From assembly GCA_026168455.1 (NCBI GenBank), contig CM047426.1, positions 36,786,919 through 36,850,918 of the forward strand: 64,000 nt of DNA, written 5' to 3'. Shown one piece after another: positions 26,147-39,100 of this stretch. The position numbers and the translations under genes were made by a program. The stretch's first letter is position 1; every line of letters begins with the position of its first letter. A model generated the notes under the pieces. It saw only the letters and a program-made list of their open reading frames with translations, ran no database searches and was not told the origin of the DNA. The stretch comes from Theocolax elegans. Lineage: Eukaryota; Arthropoda; Insecta; Hymenoptera; Cerocephalidae.

Positions 26147-26530
26147 ACTTATATGGGCAGGTTCTGTCCGAAATAAGGACAGAATCCAATCAATGGCAGC
26201 TTCCAGGATGATACAATGAATGAACGAGCGATTCTCGCGATTAGATAAAAAACGTCAGGGCATCGTAGTACAGGTCATTTTCCGTTTGTCCACTCTGCAG
26301 TTTACATAAGCGAAGAGATCAACTCGGTTACTCGGATCCCTCGCTCGAGCAATAATAACACTCGACGACGCGCAGCTGTTTTGGCGTTCTTCGAGCAGCG
26401 AGCGCCGTTATGTAGGTCGATAACAAAAGTATCCGCAGCTGATCTAGTCGATAGAGCAGGTCGTCCTTCGTGCGACGCTTTCGGGATGAATGGCGATGGC
26501 GATCGCGCGGGCGGACCGCGAACGACGCTG
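26147..26530 (-). promoter_or_regulatory. Probable 5' UTR and promoter region of the kelch gene
   Basis: This stretch has a much higher G+C and CpG content than its surroundings, especially 26300-26530. It lies directly upstream of the kelch gene start. A CpG-rich island in an otherwise AT-rich intergenic region fits a broad housekeeping-type promoter. No single core element is identified with confidence, and open frames crossing it on both strands have no recognisable domain. Confidence 0.4.
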
Positions 26531-29306
26531 CGCTGCGAAGCGATTTAACTGTTTATGCACCCAGACGATCGAGGCAGAAAACGACGGGACGATAAAAACA
26601 CTAATACATTCGTTATATTTTATCGGTAACTCCTCTCGCTCGCGTGCACAACCGAGTCTAAAAATATTGCGCACAATTTATGGGACCTTTTCTCTTTTTC
26701 CTTGCATGACTTATCGATATTGTGTACTTGAATACATATACGTATATTATTAAAACCTACACTTTTGAGGGCACTTTTCGAGCTTTACGTTTATACTTAC
26801 ATCTTTTATTGAGAAATCAACTTTTTCTTTTTTCCGTGTGATATATTTCTTATTAATTATTCATCAACGACGGTCAATTTAATTTAGATATATCTTTATC
26901 ACTAAGTTTGGAAATTCAAGTTTGTAAATATAGCACTGATTTCGAGTGATTGATACTTCATGCGGGCATGTATATATATATATATATATATATGACGTAT
27001 GCGTGTGTATATGTAGACAATTAAATTACAAAGTTGTAATTTTTCATTTCTTATAAGTACCTATAGATATAATTATTTGTTAACTAATTGATTGGTAATT
27101 GAACTTGTCTTTATAACGATAATTTGCGTGATTTTATTAGCTGATGTGATACATTACAACTGGACTATATATATATTTACTATCTTGTTTTACCGCATTT
27201 TTACTCCTGCTTCAATGTGTTGCAATGCGTTCTATCTGCATGTATATAGGTATATTGTATATATGTTGTGTATTTGAAAACGCTTACGTCGTTTGACGTT
27301 GTGTATTACGCTCGTCAGCGCCGTAAGCGGCGGCTTCCTCAATTATAAACAGCTGATTACCTGTGAAACTGGTCCATTTTGTATGTAAATATAATGTTAA
27401 GTTTTAAATGTTTCAGATTAGCTATAAAATGTATTATCTACAAGCGAATGGTCTATTAATACCATCTCGGTATTTAAGAAATTTTTTTATCAAGAAACTC
27501 GTGAATTGAAGATTATATATTCGTTTAGAACGAGAAGAGAATATTATCAAGAGAAAAATACTTTCCAGTAGACATTTTCTTCCCAAAATAAATATTTTTT
27601 TTTATTTCCTCATTTTTATATTCTTTTCATAGTTATTGTTTATCAATTATATATTAAATCGTTATTACAATAACTTTAAACTCCTTTTTTTTCTAATATT
27701 AATTTAATAATGTTAAACATTAAATAATTATGAAAGTGTTTCAATTATGGTGCATTTATTAAGTAAAAAAATAAATATATTAATTATATTATCTTAATTT
27801 ATATTTATAAGTAAATTAAATTTAATGAATTTACAAAAATTATAATGTTCACTTATACCAATATGATTAATTTTTTTAAGTTATTATCTAATCAATCGTA
27901 ATATAAGCTTTCCAGATAACGTTTGTTTTTTTTTGTGCAGCAATAAACATTAAATGTTAAAGATTTTTATTTACATAATCTGTAAATAATAACACAATTT
28001 TAACACAGACAAGTTGGAATATTAAACTGGGTATCATTTGTGAATTTTTTGTCCATACTTTGTATAAGATAGATAAACAAGAGTCAATGATTATATAAGA
28101 AAAGTAATATTTTGAAGTTTTTTTTACTACCAACTTTAAAGTACTTCAATTTTAATTTATTTTATTACTCACGTTTATTTTTATTTTTAAAAGCAATACA
28201 AACTTGATTAAAATTTATCTAATGGTATAAACATTGATAAAATTTATATAAATTTATGTCAACATTTTTCATGCTCATCTGTAGACTACATTTGACTTAA
28301 TATAGCATACAGCTAAGACATTATCTAGTTTAAGTCTATAAATTATATCGTTTCTTATCACTTAGCAATGTAAGATTCTAGAAATTCATGATTTGTATTC
28401 TTGTCACATAGGCTTAACTGTAATAATAAAATATTTTGTTGAAAATTATAGTAAGTATAAATTTACATGAATTCTTTTTTAAAATTTACAATCATAATTT
28501 CTTAAAATTTAGTATGTAATAATGCATACTATTAATTCATTTTTTATTATTAAAGATAAATAAAAAAAATATTAGTTATTAAATAAAAATTTTCTTGTAC
28601 TTTATTGTATAATACAAATTGGTTTGCAATATGAAAAAGGAAGTATTTTAAATAGCAGCATCTTTCATTGAATTGAATGATAACCGGTTATTATTAGCAA
28701 ACTGAAGAGATTATTTTTATCAAAGAAAGTACTTGAAATAAATGATTTTGATAAAAACTAGACATTCGCATTTATATATATATATATGTTACTTACCTGA
28801 CTAAAGTACAAACATGTTTCATAATAAGAAAGCTACTATTAATGCCAATATATATATATATATATATATATATTATGTTGATATTGAACCAACATTTATG
28901 CATTACTTAGATAAATAAATTATACTTGTGAGATATGTCTTGTATAAAAATTAATTTTTAAGTTAAATTAATATTTTGATTTAAATAGTTTTTTAATTAT
29001 GTAATTGTATTTTATACTTTTTATTAAAACAATTAATTGTAAAAATAAATATATGCAGTATTTGAAAATAGGTATGCATGTAAAATATACCTATATAAAT
29101 ATTTATAAATTTACTAAAAAAATTACATTTTTGCTTTCTAAATTTTCCATACCAATCTATTTTACATATTATTGTATATTTTTGTATAGTTATTATAAAA
29201 TTAATTATTTTGAATAAATTTTAAAATAGTAAATAAAGTTATAAATATATATTAATATAAATTCGTTAAAATAATATAAATAAAAATTTTGAAAAAAAAA
29301 AAATTT
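26531..29306. other. Intergenic, AT-rich
   Basis: No gene recognised. Contains short (TA)n runs at about 26970-26994, 28775-28790 and 28850-28873. Open frames are short and of low complexity. Confidence 0.6.
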
Positions 29307-29388
29307 CGCTGCGGACAGGATTCGAACCTGTGCGGGTAGAACCCAATGGATTTCAAGTCCATCTCCTTAACCGCTCGGACACCGCAGC
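29307..29388 (-). tRNA. tRNA-Ser (anticodon UGA)
   Basis: The 82-nt sequence folds as a class II tRNA. The 7-bp acceptor stem is GCTGCGG with CCGCAGC (29388-29382 with 29314-29308), with discriminator base G at 29307. The A box begins TGTCCGAGCGGTTAAGG, the B box is GGTTCGAATCC, and there is a serine-type long variable arm. The anticodon loop CTTGAAA gives UGA. No intron. A T-rich run (on the minus strand) directly after the 3' end would serve as the Pol III terminator. It stands alone between the kelch gene and dumpy. Confidence 0.97.
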
Positions 29389-31433
29389 TGCGGAACGCGT
29401 TACCAATATACCAGTACTCGAGGTAACGTTTTACTGATAACGTTATTAATGCGCGCCTTTTGCTAAATAAAAATACTGAGTTTATAATGTTTTTATTTAA
29501 ATTTATATAAACATATATTTTATTTGTTATACTGGATATTATAACTGTAATACTGAATCAATATTGTTATGTAAAATAATTGGTTAAAATAAAAATTTAC
29601 GGTTCCCTACAACATTTTACTTTGCCTAAATATTTTTTTATTTTGATGTAATTTTATTAATTTTTTTTATATTAATACATAAATATTATATATTCTAAAG
29701 TGATATTGTTATTTTGCCTTTTTCTTGAATGAAATAAAGTAAATTATAATAATAATACTTGATTAACGAAGTTGATAAATAATCCTTTCAAACTTCAAAT
29801 TAAATCATTTTTATTTCAAATAATTAACTTTCTTATATCATATATATATTTGCACATGTACGATGCTTTCTAGTATTAAAAACCAGACAGTATACATAAT
29901 TAAGAAATAGTTTAAAAAACATAGAGTAATTGTATTTTGATGACATTTCAAAGTTGATACTAATAAGCTTATGTTATTGTTTGTTTTTATTTTTTATACA
30001 TATTTACACACTGTTGTAATATACCTTTGAAATCTGTTGAAATAAATAAAGAGACAAATAAATTTAAAATAAATTAAATAAAAAAGAAATAAAATACATT
30101 TCAAGTAAAGTGAATTGTGGAATTAATATTTTGTAAATTGAATATATAATTATAAGTGAAATATATTTTAATAACGTTAAACGCTATAAGTATATAAACT
30201 ATGTAAAATTTAGATGTTATTGTTTGCAATAATCAATTGAACATATATTTGATTGTACCTACGTAAACTAATTTAGTGGATGTAGCTGCTGGATTTTAAA
30301 ACTATTATTATTTATAAAGTGTTATATTTAATATCGTATTATCATTTCGTGTTTGCTATGCATATGTGTGTGTGCGTGTGCGTGTGCGCGCGTGCGCATG
30401 TGTGTCTGCATAAACGTAGTGTATTTTCCGTAATGAGTACGTAAAAAGTTTTAATCACGCGTAATAAATTTTTTATTCAACAACGGTGTAACTTTGCAAG
30501 GCACATGTTGTGAACGATATTGTTTCATACAGTGTGCATGAAATGCAAATTCACGTAACGAAAAATATTTTTTGTGTACGCGGGGAGTGTAAATGAGATA
30601 TGTAGTAAAAGAACACGTGAAAGATGATATTCAGCTCGGGCGATAAAACTTTTAGTAGTTTGCAAATCAACATTTTCACACTATTATCGAATAGTATTAT
30701 TTCGATAGAATGAGCGAAAAATTATATTTTTAATAAAAATGTACATAATGCGTAAAATGCGATTTTATGCACACAGTATCGAAAACATCGAAAAAATAAT
30801 TGCACAAAGAGGATAGGGATTAATTGTAGAGGATAATTAATTTAATTAATTTTATTAGATAAAATGTACAATTTTCTACGAATACGTTTAAGTATAAGCT
30901 ATTATTAGACTATCTTTGTTTAATTGTTCTTTATACAGAAATTAAATTTTCGGTATAGAAATATATATATTTATAAGACAAATCCTCCATTGACTAGAGT
31001 ATATTTATAAAAAAAGGGAGGGACACGAGTAGAGTGGAAGAGAGAGAAACCTTTTCCGTACAAAGAGGAAGTGTAAACCCTGAGTGAGAGTAAGATGCTA
31101 TCGAAGGTAGAAGAAAAAATGGGTTCCGGTAAGTCACTGGAGGAGATGTCACTGAAAATGCTAAAACCGAAGAGCCACCGATTTTTTAGGACGAGTAAAT
31201 CGATAGGTTCCTCAGAGCATTTTCTCCTTTCATTCGTCTATCGTATAAAATAATGTTAATTATAAAATAATATCGTTTTTCTTTCTTATTTTTTCTCTTT
31301 TTCTCTTTTTCTCTTTTTTTCTTTTTCTCTTTTTTTCTTTTTTTTCCATTTTTCGTTTTTTCCTTTTTCTTCTTTATTTCTTCTTTTTTCTATTTTCTTT
31401 TATTCCTTCGTCTTCTTTTTTTTAATCGTTGAT
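29389..31433. other. Intergenic, including the expected dumpy 3' UTR
   Basis: AT-rich with no recognised gene. There is a GT/GC-rich simple stretch at 30365-30410 and a long T/C-rich tract at about 31270-31420, directly after the dumpy stop codon on the minus strand. This tract would lie in the dumpy 3' UTR as a purine-rich run. Confidence 0.55.
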
Positions 31434-33161
31434 TCACGATATGTAGTAGTCGGGCGATGGCTCGGCTACCGACTCGGTTGTGAACAAGGGGTTGGGGAAC
31501 TCTGGCGGGTGTGGCAGTGGTCCAGCAGTCTTTGGCTGACGTCGATACGCCATTAGCCAGCATGACACGGCGATCGCCACAGCGACTAGTGCCAAAAGTG
31601 CCGTGATTATCAGCGAGATTATGAAGCCAATCATGGATACACATACGTCTTCCGACAGCCGGGGTGATGGATCTGAAATTTCGTTCAATTACAAGTTTTG
31701 TTCATTTACTCATTTTTACTTTTCCGTTGTAATAATGCGACCATTTGAGTGAAAAAATCAAAGTTATTAAATAATTATTTTTAATATTTTAATTATAAAT
31801 CTATTTTTGACATGGTTTCTGAATTTAAATCTGAATAATTAAATGGAGATTTAAACACTTAGTTACCGTTTGGTTGGTAGAGGGAATATCTGTCTTCTCG
31901 ACGCTCGATCGTCACAATCGAGTTAGATGTGACGTTTATGTTTCCACGTTCGTCTCCTATTATATTATCAGGTATGCTCAGGTTAGTGTCGTTGACACTC
32001 GAAGTATCCCTACGTTTTCGGCCAAAGGCGTTATATCCCCTACAGTTGACCTGAAACATTGATTTTTATCAATTACACTTGTGTGTTGAAAGAGCGCGTA
32101 AATCAATTGTTTGTTAAACCAAATCCACTTTTTTATCTGTAAAATTATTATTATTATTATTATTACATTATTTTTATTGAGTTTTCTTACCGGTTGACAT
32201 CTTCCAAAGCAAACTCGTATGTTGCATTGGAATCGAATATTATCGCTACTTGGGAATTTAAAGGCATTGAAGTTAGCCATGAGAGTTTGCGTTTCTGGAT
32301 CTTGCTCCCATTCGCCAAATATCGTTGGGTCAGTCGCGCAACCGTTTTCATCGGTCACTACGTATTCGTTCTCCTTTTCATTTTCTGTGGTCTTTGCAAC
32401 GCACGAACGAGCGAAACCTCCATAAATTGCTGTAAAATTGGAACAATTAATGTGACATGATCATTTTCTTGTGTATTAATCTGTGTAATAACTGTCAAGT
32501 GCACTTTTCCGTTTTATGTATTATTTTTGTTACATAAAGTTGATAAATAAATTGATAAATAAATAGATGAATCTACTTACATGTTGGACTAACGTCGACT
32601 TGAAGTTTCAAACCATCTCCAATTTCAGCCTGGCTGATTTCGTTGCCGGTTTGACTGACGATCTTCATTCGGCAAGTTGGTGGTGGCCCAGTGTTAGCGA
32701 TCGTACCAGCAGTTGTCATCATCGATACGTTAAATCCGAGAGTAATGTTTTGTTCTCCAATTTGGTACAGACATTTAATGCTGTAGGCTTGGGCATTGTA
32801 AGTCATAAGCTTCTTGTGCCTTTGTATCACCAGTGTGAAACTGGCTACTCCCTGTAAATCAATTAATTATAACAGTTATCCCCGTATTGGAGAAATATTG
32901 TGGATATAGATTAATTATTTGGTTTTTGAATCCTTACATTTACGTGGGTTAAACCACAAGTGCCGAAAGTTACTTTGAATTCCTCGACTACCGTTTGTTC
33001 TTTGAGGAACGTTAAATCTCGTCTGCACTGTTCATCGGAGCTGTAGTGCTTTACATAAATTATGCCATTGAAAGCTTCGCCTTGTCCGACCAGTGTCACC
33101 AAAACTCCGTCGGACAAACATTTCACGCTCATTGATTTCTTAAAGTCTTCGAACTTTTTAG
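31434..33161 (-). CDS. dp: dumpy C-terminal block: ZP domain, furin-type site, transmembrane segment, tail
   Basis: This covers the last five exons. Exons 33161-32938, 32851-32581 and 32429-32191 encode the ZP domain, starting KKFEDFKKSMSVKCLSDGVL, with the paired cysteines expected of ZP-N and ZP-C. Exon 32050-31867 ends the ZP domain (NCRGYNAFG) and carries RKRR at 32020-32009, a furin-type cleavage site where ZP proteins are usually released from the membrane. The last exon (31672-31434) has a hydrophobic helix of about 25 residues containing IGFIISLIITALLALVAVAI, then RR as a stop-transfer signal. A tail of about 35 residues ends PDYYIS. Introns here have mixed phases (1, 0, 1, 0), unlike the EGF part. 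ZP domains drive polymerisation of apical matrix filaments. Confidence 0.95.
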
Positions 33162-36100
33162 CTGCAAATATAATTAATTTGACATTATTATTATTGTTAA
33201 TGCATACGTAAAATTTTCTAGCCTAAACAGTTTTCGGTGAAATGCTTGATCCGTTTTATAAAAGGATTTTGATTAGCTTAATTTATTCAAGTTATTAATA
33301 AACCGATATTGTATATTGTAAAATTCAACTGCTAATTGTTAAACATTACATTTTTAGGATTACTTAATGTAAATATATCTATAGTGAAACAATTCTAAGG
33401 GAGTATTTATATTTTAATTAAATTTAGTGCATATTAAACATTAAAAAAGTTTAAATAATGAATTTTCTTAAAAATTAAATAATAGATAAAAAAACCGGTC
33501 ACTTTCAGATTGGTATCGTCTTTTTCTTTATAATTACGGGATATAATATTATTAATAAATGTAAGTAAATATGAAATATCGAAAAAACATACGGACATAA
33601 ATGAGAGAGTATTATATATATACACATAAAATTGTGGAACAGACACTTTTTATAAATAATAATAAATAAATAAAAATTGTAAATGTTATCTAAATAATTT
33701 AAAAATACTACTTTTAATTTCAATTGAAATCTACTCAATTTAAAATATTATCAAATCATATTTATTTATAATAAAACAAACAAGATCCATAAACTTATAT
33801 TTTTTGGTTATTATATATAATCTCAAAAATTATTTGATTCCGAAATAATTGAATCGAGAGTTTTCTTTTACTGCAAATAAATAACTTATTTTGATGCTTA
33901 AGCCTTCTTACACAAACAACATTTGTATAATTTTATTTAACAGTTGGTACTTTTACCTTATAAATCATTTTGTTACGGCAACATATTTGATCTATAAAAA
34001 TAATTTGTAAAAACATTGTTGTTTGAAAGCTTACCTCTACATATACCATTTTCATCGATCATGACACCAGCTTCCGGATAGCACGGTATACATATACCCT
34101 TGTCGTTCTTAGCGTGATTTGGTGGGCAAACGCATTCACCGTACTCGTTTCTTACTTGACCCTTTTCTAGTTGACAAACTGCAATAACAAAAATAATAGA
34201 GATTAACGTTATATTCAACCGTGAGTTGTTAGTAGCAAGCATAACGCTTATCATTTCAAGCGCTTACTTGGTTCGCAATGTTCAATGGCATTTCCGCGAT
34301 AATCGGGAAGGCAGTCACAAGTCATCGTCTTAACCGGGTGCGTATCCAGTACCCTACAAATCGCATTAATACCGCATGGTCTGATCTCTTCGCATGGATT
34401 AACGCATTGACGGTTGATGCAAGCTTCTTGGAATGGACACTCGTCATCGCTTCTGCAGCCCACTGTGAATGAATTGTAATTGAAATGATTTAAAAATTAC
34501 AATCGTTTCTATTGGTTATAATTATTAAACAGCAACCTCTCGTGCCATTTCATGCCACAAACCTGGTATGCAACTGTCGTGTAAAGTTTCGACGTAACCG
34601 TGTGGACACACGCATTCGACAATGTGATTGTAAACGCTGCATTCGGCATCCTTGACGCAAGGATTCGCGACACAAGGATTTTCGCAGCGCTCGTTGATAC
34701 AAGCCTTGTTGGACGGGCATTCGCTATCTTTCCTGCATCCAACGATTGGCGCACATATTGATGTTGGATTACCGGTGAAACCAGGTGGGCATTCGCAAAC
34801 CGCCGTATGACTGATGCCGTAGCACTCGGCGTTCTTGCCGCAAGCTTCGAGAGAAGGAGAGCACACGGCCACGCAATTACGTTGGATACAGGCGTGGGTG
34901 CCCGGGCAGTCATCGTTCGAGTGGCAAATTCCAACTGTAACGAGCCCAGATAGTACAGTGTTAAGAATTTCATTAAATCTTATGGGTGTAAGTTAACTGA
35001 ATTTTTAATTTGAGCAAATGAATAATTATGTCCTTGCGTTTACCTAATTAATAATATTTACATTTTGATCGTAATTTTTTTTTGTCAACAATTGTACTAT
35101 TGTATTATTCAATAGTTTTTTACCTGGTACGCATTCTATATCAGGATTTCCATCGTATCCGGTGATGCAGGAACATGTTGGTTTGTGATCGACAACGTGG
35201 CAAATCGCGTTGGTACCACAGGCGCATGGATCTTTGCACAAAGCGTTGATGCAAGCTCGTTCGATCGGACAGTCAACGTCACTTGCACATTCTACTTTCA
35301 GGATAGGTACTACTTGGCAGGTGCCGCTTCCGCTGCTGATGTAACCGCTAGGACAAACGCAAACCATTGTTCTTACGGGCAAACTAGGAAGCACTTTACA
35401 GATGGACGGCTCGTAGCATGGTCGAATGACAGCGCAAGGATTCTGGCAACGGTTGTTAAAGCAAGCCAGTAGACTTGGACAGTCACCGTCCTCCCGGCAC
35501 TCGGGTTCTTCTTCTGGCACGCAAGCGACGTACGGATTACCCCTACAATTTATTTATTTATTATTAAAATTAGCAACACAAATACAAGTAAAACGAAGGA
35601 ATTAACATTATTAACATTGTTAACATTCGCAAAAATAGGTTTTTCTCCATCGTGCAGATATCACAACCGTAAAGTGTAAGCTTAAAATAATATAAAAACG
35701 CGAATACATTAAGAATAAGGAATGAGTTACAGGAATTGAAGAATAAATTAAAAAAAATGTGAATTACATGTAAGGAAAGGTGGTACTACTACGTATATAC
35801 GAATAGTGTATAGATTAAATAAAGTACTAATAGTAAAGAATATGAACTTGGCTAGAAAAAGGGCGGAAATGTATCATCCATCTACCCACCTGTAATGAGG
35901 GGGGCATCTGCACACCGGCAAATGATTGCGAACGTGACATTCGGCTCGGTGGGAACATTTATTATCCCTTACGCATGGATCGATGCACTGCATATTTACG
36001 CAAGCGTGCTCTCCTGGGCAGTCGCTGTTGCTGTAGCATCCGATAACACGGCAACTGAGTTGAACGTCACCGTGGTACCCGGATCGGCATCTGCACTCAG

Positions 36101-39100
36101 CCGCGTGGTTGACGACGTAACACTCGGAGTGTGGACCGCACACGTCGGACAATAGACAAGGATTGACGCAGTTGTTGTTGACGCAAGATTTGTCCGAGGT
36201 GCATTCAGAGTCACGACGGCACTCAGGGCTGTAGCAGGCGAGTTCGGGATTGCCTTCGTAGCCAGTTTCGCAAGAGCAGATCGCTCGGTGGTTCTTAACG
36301 AGACATATGGCATTGGCGCCACAGCTGCAAGGCTCGCGACATTGACGATTGATGCACGATTCATTGTCCGCGCAGTCGTCATCCGATGTACACACGCCCT
36401 TGGTTTGAAGTTGGACTGTGAATGATATTTCATTAGAATGGGAATTGTTCAATTGCAACGAGGCTCTTACACTCTCTTATACTATATTGTGTTTTGACAA
36501 AACTATACTGATGCGATAACTATGTTAAACGATATGAAAGTTTGAGAAAGGTATATTTACTTGGTCTGCAAATTCCTTCGGTATCGGTGATCCATCCAGT
36601 TGGACAAGTGCAAACCATCGTTCTCACTGGGACGGTATCCAGTACGCTGCATTTAGCTCCCTCGAGGCAGGGTCGAATTGCACTGCACGAATCAACGCAA
36701 TGCTCATTGATACAAGCGAGTCGACTCGCGCAATCCGAATCCTTTCTGCACTCGGGCTCGTCAGGATGGAACACAGGCCGTTTCTGGCAGTAAGAGTATG
36801 GATCACCCAACGGTGCGTCCTCGGGACATCTACACGCTGGTAAGTGGTTCGACACGTAGCACACGCCATTTTGAGCACACGGAGACTCCAAAGAGCAAGG
36901 ATTTACGCATCGGCCTGTCAAGCAGCTGAGCTCCGAAGGACAATCGTAATCGGACATGCACTCGGCACGTTCACACAGAACCTCGGGGTTACCGAAGAAT
37001 CCTGCCCGACACTTGCAGTTCGCTCGGTGATTTTGCCCGCAGCATTCGGCGTTTATCGCGCATCGGTTTTCTAAGATGCACGGGCTGATACATTGGTTGT
37101 TGAAGCAAGTGTCGCTGTACGGGCAGTCGGTGTCCGACTCGCACTCCACTGTTACGCAGAAAACGCAAAGAACATTAATATTCAATCCTTCGGTCTTCCG
37201 AACCGGTTTTAACGTTAATTATTTGTAAATTCATTCTTTTTTGGTATTGATAAAATCAAAAATCATAAATACAAATTGTATGTTACGCAATTTTAAATAA
37301 TATTTCCTCACATTTTACGCATCCAATCTGTGGATTTCCAGAATATCCAGGTAAGCAGATACACGATGGATAATGGTTGGTTACGGTGCATCTGGTGTTG
37401 GGACCGCAATTGCAAGGATTAATGCACAATCCGTTGTAGCAGGCTTGAGTTCCCGCGCACTCGCTGTTTGACTGGCATTGCGCTACAATTGCAGCTGGAA
37501 ACATTGGACAAACGATTTAAGTAACGCACGATCTAACGTACCTCAACTATTCTATTCAAGTAGGTATAACTTACGTGGTATGCATTCGACTTTGGCGTCA
37601 CCCATGTAATTGTCCGGGCATCTGCATACTGCATAGTGGTTGTTAACGTGACATAAAGCGTTTAGACCGCACACATCGCTGGCAATACATGGATTCGTGC
37701 AAAGCGAGTTTAGGCACTGTCTGTCGTTGGCACACTCATCGTTCGAGTAGCATTCAGGATGTATAGGTGGCAGTGGTACTATCGGGACTGCAACAACGTT
37801 CAAAGTTTCGATTTAGCTTTAGTTGCACTTTCTCTTGATTGGTATTACATTTCCCAATATTTCGTAACGTTAATTAAATGATTAAAGTTATATACCTAAA
37901 GAACACTCAATGTGAGGATTCCCGGTGTAGTCGGCAGGACACAAGCAGTTACCAATGTGGTACGCAGATTTACATTGAGCATTGAATCCGCATCTGGTAA
38001 CGTGACAAGCATCGACGCAAATTCCTTTTAGGCATTTCTCGTGATCTTGACATTCATCGTCCGCACTACATTGTGGGCTCATTGCTAGGCATAAAAATTA
38101 ATTATAAGCATATGCGAAAATTAAATTTCATATATTATAAATAATCACCAGTCGACTTACCGATTTTCTTGCATTTGCCACTTATATCGACGACAGTATC
38201 AGGTGGACATTGGCAAATCATTGTGCGGACCGGTACAGTTCCAAGGACTCTACATTCTTGTTCTTCGGTGCACATGTTCGAGAGTGCACAAGGATCTTGG
38301 CAAATCGCGTTGATGCACGCTTCGTTTGAAGGACACTGCCCGTCCTCCGTGCACTCTGGCTTAGGTGGTTGATTCTTGCCATCTGGAATAAAATACAAAG
38401 TTTTCGAAAATGTTGAAACGTTCAATGTAAATAAAGTGAAAGAAGTGTATCAAAATATAATTTAATCAGCCAACTTACCAAGACACTCGACATACGGATT
38501 TCCAGAGGTTCCAGGTTTGCAAGTGCATCTCGGTTGATGATTTCGAGCTTCACAAACAGCCAGTTCGGCACAGCTATCTTCGTCGCAGGCAGGCCTGCAA
38601 ACCCTGTTGAATCTCTCGCAAATCTCGTGGTCAGCGCAGTCTTCGTTGTACTGGCACCTTGCCATTGTGCACGCAATCCTGGCATCTCCCTGAGTACCTT
38701 GAGGACACGAGCATTGAGCTTGATGGGCTATGGCGACACATTCAGCGCCACGACCGCACACGATGTTATCCACTAAGCAGGGACTCACGCATACAGTGTT
38801 GCGACAAGATTTGTCGTACGGGCAATCGTTGTCAGTCTTACATTCAGCTGGAAATTCAAATTATTCATTTTTTAGCTTCGTAATCTTTTATTATTGCTGA
38901 ATAATTTATTGTGTGTGTGTGTGTGTGTGGGTGTGTGGGTGTGTGTGTGTGTGATATTGCGTCCTCTCATCAAAATGTACACATTTTGTACAACACTAAA
39001 TTCTGCTTTAAATATGTACAAAATATGTGCAAAGTATTTCAGAAAACGGCACAACACTACAAGACTATTCCAATTCGTACAAGATTTTCTTTTATTATTT

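Noticed and set aside
35185..38883. Several plus-strand frames of 60-95 codons over the dumpy exons
   Set aside because: Antisense shadows of cysteine-rich exons; they carry none of the EGF or DPY spacing and stop at exon edges.
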